In this document: piece by piece, positions 57,590 to 64,000 of the stretch | Layout of the letters: every line of letters begins with the position of its first letter | Position numbering within the stretch: position 1 is the first letter of the stretch | NCBI GenBank assembly: GCA_032622095.1 | Contig: CP136069.1 | Span: 158,893,043-158,957,042 of the forward strand | Source: Siphonodentalium dalli | Lineage: Eukaryota > Mollusca > Scaphopoda > Gadilida > Siphonodentaliidae | Reading direction: 5' to 3' | DNA length: 64,000 nucleotides | Notes under the pieces: model-generated | What the model saw: only the letters and a program-made list of their open reading frames with translations | Told to the model about the DNA's origin: nothing | Databases searched by the model: none | Position numbers and translations under genes: made by a program

Positions 57590-59657
57590 GTTACATCATC
57601 CAAACCCCCACATCACTCTCATTGCAGCACACTTATCTCCCACAGTACAGTCTAGACGGAAACCTCAAGCAAATACCACACAAGCAGTTTTCGAATGGCG
57701 AGTCACACCTGCTTTTCAGTCAGAACGAACAACACACTCCGTCTGTTATACCTGTCAACTTTCTCACGTCCATAGCACACCAGTGAGCTCATTCATACAA
57801 GTAGATGTTGTCTGACATACTGTACATATGTTCACGAGCAAAGTTGTCTACTAAGGAAAGTAGAAATTCAGTCAATTTTGGTCTTACGTTGATCTAAATA
57901 ATCATAGATCATCATGTCTGACATGTCAACTCCGGTCATCTTTGAATTGTACTGATTTACCACTACAGGTTTGGTTTTTCCTTTTTTATTTAAAGTGTCT
58001 TCAACAATGGACGAACTTGAAAGGAGAACAACATGTTTCCTTTGACTTTTCTCATGGAACTATAACACTGTAATTTCCCACAAATCTAACACCAATACAC
58101 CTTTTTGTCAACTTAGGGGAAGTTGTCTTGATTGGTGTTGGAATGTCCTTACAGTTTTTTCCAACAGTTCTGTTGAAATACGTTGCCTGTTCTAATAGAT
58201 CCAATGCTAACCATATAGAAGAAAAGTTACAAGTTATCAACCACAACATGGTAAACTTTATTCAATATATTGCTCATCCGTAAGCACTGCATTGCGACCT
58301 GGTAGGGTTGATTTACTTCAGTGGTTGAATTAGTCACACTCTCAACCTTTTTGCCCATATAAGAGAAGTGATAGCAATACACTTTTAGAGCATCCAAAGT
58401 GTTATACCGAATCTGGCATGATGTTTGTTAGGAAGATATTGTCTTAGATGAATTATGGCCATAGTTCCAACAAGGCTCTCGTCACAGTGATGAACTTATT
58501 TGGGACAAACTTTTCCTTTATTACCGTGTTTGCAAAATTTACCACCGGCATGAATTGCGCACTTGGATCGTATTCGTCATGCTATGGAACTTCTTTATTT
58601 GGATTAGCCTAATTGCATGAGCTGAAAACGGTTGCGTGTGAATATCTCAAAGCCATGGTGTTGTTTGTGAAGAATTTGCCGTATTCCAATATGACTTGAT
58701 AGTTGGCTTTTAAAGACACGGTTGGCCTTGGCGGTGGGTATCCTGTGAAAATATCTCCACCCGTCAATAACCGCCACAAACAGAAAGAACATCAAAATGT
58801 AGATAGACTTTGTGCGTATACAAATAAGAAATATCGCATAAACAGTATGTTATGGTCATTTGTTTGACCATTGTTATGTAAACAAAAGCATAAAAAGTTA
58901 CTTTTCTGGTGTTTGTTTATATTATGATGGTAAACATAAAGAGCGTTCTTTGTTGGTGAATACCTGATATGGAACTAATAAAGAGCGTTTATGCCATTTG
59001 TGTGTGATTAGCCAGTAGCATTGTGCTGTCTTCTGTAACACAATCAGGCTCTTGCTTAGGTAAAATATAGTAGGTCTTTGTGATAACATGCTGTTTACGC
59101 GATGGTCATGGTATATATGAACGGAACTGTATGCGTTTTAATGTTTTTCTGTTTACGGTGTTTGGAACAAATATGAATATTTTCGACAATTAAGGCCGCA
59201 CGTGCCTTTAAATAAGACCGATATACAGAACTACAACAATAACACCTCTCATCTCTGTTATACAGGTGCGAACCATTTATACATTCGAGAATCGGCATCA
59301 TCGCAGATCTTCCATAATTCATAATAATGTCTTTGTTTCTAACAAGTGTTTGCAGGAAGAACATTGACAGAAATTAGTATTTGGTAGTGGAGGGTCGACA
59401 GGGCCTGGTATATATCAAATATATGAAAATCGAAAATGTTCGATATCTTCCAAAATGATGTTGGAGGTTCTGATAACATCGTAGTCCGAACTATCCGAGG
59501 ACTCATCACTAGAACTATCAGTGTCGTAATCAGTTTCATCACAATCTGAAGTATTAATTAATTGTAGTTTGGAAACTTGTTTTTTTACCGGAAGCCATTT
59601 TGCGACCGTTGATATCGGCGCCGTCACGTCAGGTCCGATGTCATCGGCCCCTGGCAC
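57590..59657 (-). pseudogene. piggyBac transposase, split by a MITE
   Basis: Minus strand. The N-terminal part, 59400-59657, encodes an acidic region (TSDCDETDYDTDSSSDESSD), usual at piggyBac N-termini. After the MITE (58710-59211) come FEIFTRNRFQLMQLG, DEYDPSAQFMPVVNFANTV, FVPNKFITV then DESLVGTMAIIHLRQYLPNK (first catalytic Asp), LDLLEQATYFNRTVGKNCKD, and NQYNSKMTGVDMSDMMIYDY with DQRKTKID (the GVD motif). These are blocks of the DDE_Tnp_1_7 fold. The order and spacing fit a roughly 550-600-residue enzyme, but many stops and frameshifts and the MITE make it dead. PiggyBac enzymes insert at TTAA without scars. Confidence 0.75.
58710..59211. mobile_element. TTAA MITE copy 7, within the piggyBac gene
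   Basis: Full copy, ends AAGACACGGTTGGCC and GGCCGCACGTGCCTT, TTAA on both sides; interrupts the N-terminal third of the transposase pseudogene. Confidence 0.9.
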
Positions 59658-59665
59658 TTAAGAGT
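59640..59665. repeat. probable degraded piggyBac end
   Basis: GATGTCATCGGCCCCTGGCA closely matches the end of the palindromic element at 63690-63715 (GAGATCGGCCCCTGGCACTC), which there continues to AAAGGGTTAA. Confidence 0.5.
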
Positions 59666-59689
59666 GTTGCAAGGTTGAACTAAATATCG

Positions 59690-61825
59690 GACTGACATGC
59701 CGGCGGCCCCTGTGTGCGCTTCGCACACATGACAAACGGATCCTATTCTTATGTATATTTATTATGCTACTTCAATGCATACTCTTGCAAATTAGTTCAT
59801 ATTGGGCCTAAATATTGGCATTGGTTCGTATTGGAATTATTTGATTATGGAATAAGCCCATAGTGGACTTATATCCGTTATTATGTTGGATGGCGCGGGT
59901 CACTTTGAAAATGGAATTGGATGGCTTGGGTATCTGTGGACTTAATTCTTCACCCATCCTGGTCATGACCTTTTGCCATGTCTATGCTAGTTGAAGATGT
60001 TCCCACCATCAGTCCAAAATGAATGGAGAGCATGTTGCTTTCTCGTGTCTACCAGCTGCTGTACCACTGCCTCCTGCATGGTTAGATCCTCACATATGGG
60101 ACTTTGGACTTCCTGGTGTTATATATGTCTTGCCTGATACCCCAGTCATTAAATCGCATGATTATGCTGACAGTGTTGCCTTTCTTGTTGGTAACACTTC
60201 TTGGTTCTGTGCTGTCATTGTCATCAGAATCATTATTTTTACCATTTACTTCTGATGTGTTTAATCCATTTGCACCAGTGTAGAGTTTCCTTGGATGTCG
60301 AATTGCAGACAGTGGACATTTGTTCATATCTATGTTGTGTAGGGTGATGTTCAATTTAACATTACAAAATTTCATCTGTGTTTGGCATCCAAACTACTGG
60401 AATTAATGACATTAGGAACAGGCACATTTATGAATCTCAAGCTGCTTCATCTGCCATGTTCGTGTTTTTCTAATATGGCTTCCAACTTTTTAACTTGTGA
60501 CCCCCAGCATTAGTTTTTATCCTCTTGTACTTGTAGTTTTCAACCCTTTATTTCTTCATGGAGGTTGATTGCATTGGTTATCTAGGTAATTACTCTGTGA
60601 CTTATTTGATCTTCCAAATTATATACCCGCAATTTAGAAGGCGGTATAAGATACGTCGATTGATACACATACAGATTTTATATACATGTACCCTGAAAAC
60701 ACTTGACAACAGCATAGTTTTCCAGCTGTTATCAAGTTCTCTTCCCAAATAAGTTAGGGAAAATGGAGTGTTATTCAGCGTCGGCATGGCCCTCAACCCC
60801 CTGCAAAAAGGGGCATTTGGCCCATTCTTGCGCTTGGGCATGTGGCCCCTTTTGTGCGATTCGCGCACATGTTGATCGTTTAAACATTTTGATTTAATAA
60901 AACAAAACAAAATTTAAATTATATTATAAAGGTGAGAGCATAAATCAGGCTTCTAACTTCCACGGGGTTTTAACCCTTTTTATACTAAATGGTTTCTTCC
61001 AGTCATTGATAAAGGTCGTTCTAAACGGACAATTTAAACTCCAATGGTATTCCTGTGTCGTGTTGGAATGGAATATTATAATTTACCTGTTCCCTTGTGT
61101 AGGTAATAGTTTGCATTTCTCAAAATCGATAGATGCATAAATCTGGTTTCGGGAATTGAAACATACATATTGCGCATGTAGTTATTTAATTGCCTAAACA
61201 TTTTAAAGGCCCACTTAATATTTGAATCAACATTATATACATTTTTTATATTATATACCATTCGAATCAGGAAGCTCCAAAACATTGGATTATCAACTTA
61301 TCCGGTCGAATAAATTGAGAACATGTTTTAGTCTAGGTGTTCTGCGTGGTTCTGGGCTTTAATTTGAGCTGGATTGTACTGCCAGTCAAGTATTCTCCAT
61401 GTTGTGGGAAATCTATCTCCAAGTTTTGAATGTTGACGCATTTTGGGTAAATTTGTGGGAAGTCTTGTGGGTATATCTGAAAACTCTTATCACTTGTTGG
61501 ACGCTCATAGGCCACACATCTGTTCTGCATACTGGTGGAATAAATATATTGGTCTTATTCCATGCCAACAATAGCCAATAACACTGACTCTATATATACA
61601 TATAATCGGGGACCCAAACATGAAGTGGGCCTTCAAATGGGAGACAATCCCAAAATAAATAAATCAACACATTTTGCAGATAGTACGGTATGCTGATGAC
61701 AAACACCATTTTGTCTGCTTGCTTTCAAACGGGTAGCGTTATCAACGCGATGTTGTCGCGCTTCATCAGAGATTATTGGTTGGTCGCTGCAAAGTAAAGC
61801 GGGGATCCCGCTGGGACACTGTGTA
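59690..61825. other. mixed repeats, no gene assigned
   Basis: GGCCCCTGTGTGCGCTTCGCACACATG (read in parts) at about 59705 recurs in altered form at about 60840 and 46540, each followed by AT-rich tail with AAAACAAAATTTAA. About 61255-61325 repeats 35565-35645 (GAAGCTCCAAAACATTG). An Asn/Asp-rich minus frame at 60082-60375 is not recognised. Confidence 0.4.
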
Positions 61826-61907
61826 TGCATCACTGTGGCAGTGCATTTGGAAGAGTATATGAGGTACTGTGCACGGCCTCTGGGAAAGGTACTGCCACAG
61901 TGATGCG
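61826..61907. repeat. short inverted repeat
   Basis: GCATCACTGTGGCAGTGC against ACTGCCACAGTGATGCG, with a 45-nt loop. No function inferred. Confidence 0.6.
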
Positions 61908-61909
61908 TG

Positions 61910-63483
61910 CACGCTAGCGGCTTGTCATGCCCTTGGTGTTGCTTCTGGAATATGGCGCCGTCTGGAGCCCATTGGCTGCCGATCGATTGCAGTAGTAGTT
62001 GCCGATGAAATAATCTTTTCTCTCTTGAAATGGACATCAAAATTTATCTCCAGCAACAAATATTCGAGAATCAATTTAAGTTCGAGTCATACACGCATTT
62101 TCATTATAATTACCATGTATCTTTCATAGAGCACATGAGTGTATTTTGCACTAATCCATGGCTTAAATTCATTCACTTGTTGCATATATTATGTTGAGTA
62201 CAGTCCCCGTTTAAAGATGACATCTCCGATTGACACCCTAAAACCGACCTTTGTACGTTTCCTGGAAAATAATAGATCTGACCCGTGCATGGTCCCATAT
62301 AATTATGAGGCTTTCGTTGTCAGATATCGCGGTTATCATAAGATGAAGTTTTAACACTTTTTGAATTTGTTTCAATGCGTCGGTCACCCTAATGCTACTG
62401 ACAATAAAGAGCGTTTTCAATTGTGAGCTTTTAAAATTCGTTTTTTAAGGATGATTGTTTGGATTTTCGCGATTCCTGTGCCATACAAATGCTGTTGATT
62501 TCAAGTGTATTTCAAGTGTATTTGTATTGTTCTTATGTGTCTTAGGATTTTTGTTTTTATCTAACCTGGTGTAAAATGATTTAAATCGGACAGTGGCTAT
62601 TTAAGGATCAGGAACATCAATTTAGGAATTCACTCATGCAGCATATAAACCAGTATTCATCATATCATATACTGGTGTCCCCTTATCCTTAACGATATTA
62701 TGGCCCGGGGTATAATAGGCCTACCGCCCCACTGCGAGGGGTAAGAATCCCCTAATGTGGCACCCTGTTTGTCGTGTGATATGTGGTGTAGGCGTCATGG
62801 AGGTACTAGGGTGGCCGTGTCACGTGATGCCTCGACCTGTGGACACGGCTTAGCGCATGGTCCTCTTTTGGATCTACATCTCTTCAAGACGGGTGGTTGT
62901 GTTGACCGGCTCAATCAATCGGCTAGTCACGCCTCCACATTGTTCCAGATTACATTTCTGCCATCTGTTCTATTTTGTTTCTGGTGTCTAGTTGTGTGTT
63001 GGTTTGCATGTATGTTGTTTCTTTCGTGTCATGTCTCTTTGCACTTTCGTCTTCATGATTGTTAAATGTTTCAAATGTGTAATGTTCAATGTAACGCATA
63101 GTGGGGAGGTACGGGAGGCTGCTATATATATGCTGTGGCTGTCACCTCTTCAGCTATGTGCCAGTCTTGGTCCGACCATAATTCGAAGGGTACTCCGAGG
63201 CGGCTGCTGGGCTAGTTGTCGATGATCTGCTTTTCATATAGCAACTCAAAACAAACAAAAAACGTAAGATTGACCACCCGCTAAGTTCCACTGATACTGA
63301 GATATATCCTCAGTACTTGGTACTTGCTTTTGACCCCGAATGTCAAGAGGCCTTCTGAATGTGTGATTGATAAAACGCTACAAAGCTACATAGTCGGACA
63401 ATTAAAATATGTCAAACCGATCACTCAGTGGTTATCTTCTGATCGAATGTTCAAGAAAAATTAAAGCTGCCGCTCTTACGCAT
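61910..63483. other. no gene assigned
   Basis: Several short open frames on both strands; none resembles a known protein. About 62750-63230 is richer in G and C. Confidence 0.35.
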
Positions 63484-63727
63484 TTAACCCTTTGAGTGCC
63501 AGATCGATTTTTGTATCAACCCATATACCCTGTGCCAATGCATTCTCTTATATATGCGAGTCGACCATAGGTCGCCTCGCATATATAAGAGAATGCATTG
63601 GCCTAACAATTTTTTTATTTTTTTTATTTTTTTTTACAATTTTAATAATTTATTCTTACATTCTTTAACAGACTTATTTTGTAGGTTTAGGGCTGATGAG
63701 ATCGGCCCCTGGCACTCAAAGGGTTAA
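63484..63727. mobile_element. piggyBac-type MITE with one palindrome module
   Basis: Ends TTAACCCTTTGAGTGCCAG and CTGGCACTCAAAGGGTTAA, a typical piggyBac end. Contains the 69-nt palindrome at 63534-63602. Confidence 0.85.
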
Positions 63728-63839
63728 CATCTATTGCTCAAACACAAGTGTTCATTACTCATTATGACACATTGAACAGTAGCAGAGCTGTGTTGAGAGC
63801 TCGTTATATTGCTGACTCTTGTGAGTCAGATATGAGCTG

Positions 63840-64000
63840 AGTTTACCCAACAGAACGGCCCTGTGCCAATGCATTCTCTTATATATGCGAGTCGACCATA
63901 GGTCGCCTCGCATATCTAAGAGAATGCATTGGCTTAACACATTAAAAAGATTTTTTTTAGGCCAATGCATTCTCTTATATATGCGAGGCGACCTATGGTC
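63840..64000. mobile_element. palindromic TTAA-type MITE, cut by window end
   Basis: Begins TTTACCCAACAGAACGGCCC, the inverted counterpart of the right end at 54630-54657 but without the outer AACCC/TTAA bases. Carries the palindrome at 63865-63933 (one base changed) and the start of a second at 63961. Confidence 0.75.

Noticed and set aside
61633-62040. 135-codon minus frame
   Set aside because: No recognisable domain, and a small inverted repeat in it suggests non-coding sequence.

Overview
This is AT-rich animal nuclear DNA with no prokaryote-like gene layout, operons or ribosome binding sites. Splice-site-like GT/AG boundaries, PIF/Harbinger, Mutator-like (MULE), hAT/BED, piggyBac and tyrosine-recombinase remnants, a tRNA-derived SINE-like cluster and many foldback/MITE repeats point to a marine invertebrate. 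A lophotrochozoan, perhaps a bivalve mollusc, is my best guess (inference from remembered protein families, not proven). I could not find one convincing intact host gene: almost every coding stretch I can interpret is a broken mobile-element gene.

Layout. 1-6 kb: hairpin repeat, a BED zinc-finger (hAT-type) fragment split by an intron, and a tandemly expanded dispersed repeat. 6-16.5 kb: a TTAA-flanked MITE, a Harbinger-like terminal-inverted-repeat element, two copies of a long unclassified repeat (R2/R1), and between them a tyrosine recombinase plus SGNH-hydrolase pseudogene. 16.56-26.99 kb: one 10.4-kb Mutator-like element with clear terminal inverted repeats and a perfect 9-bp target duplication (TTTACTGCC). 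Its transposase is broken up by nested insertions: a bipartite Harbinger element (itself holding a 474-bp foldback element with a 9-bp duplication), a second Mutator-type transposase remnant, a Harbinger-type MITE, two TTAA MITEs and a foldback element. 27-31 kb: third R1/R2 copy, a 700-bp terminal-inverted-repeat element, and SINE-like repeats. 31.5-33.2 kb: a DDE-like protein of a family I recognise but cannot name. 35.8-43.5 kb: a 104-bp tandem array, then a minus-strand giant element gene that reads Ulp1-like protease, linker, MULE transposase core, SWIM finger, zinc-finger tail and, across a predicted 106-bp intron, an SGNH hydrolase. 43.7-50 kb: MITE, near-palindrome, and a tandem duplication. 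50.8-51.5 kb: another Mutator-type remnant. 52-64 kb: a TA-flanked MITE, TTAA MITEs, a piggyBac transposase pseudogene split by one of those MITEs, and piggyBac-type elements carrying a repeated 69-nt palindrome.

How the parts relate. The TTAA MITEs and palindromic TTAA elements sit with a piggyBac transposase remnant whose end resembles the palindromic family's ends, so piggyBac transposase is the likely mobiliser. Two unrelated transposon classes here carry an SGNH hydrolase as their 3' module, which is the most interesting recurring theme. Nesting gives a relative history: the 10.4-kb MULE came first, then Harbinger and the second Mutator-type element, then MITEs.
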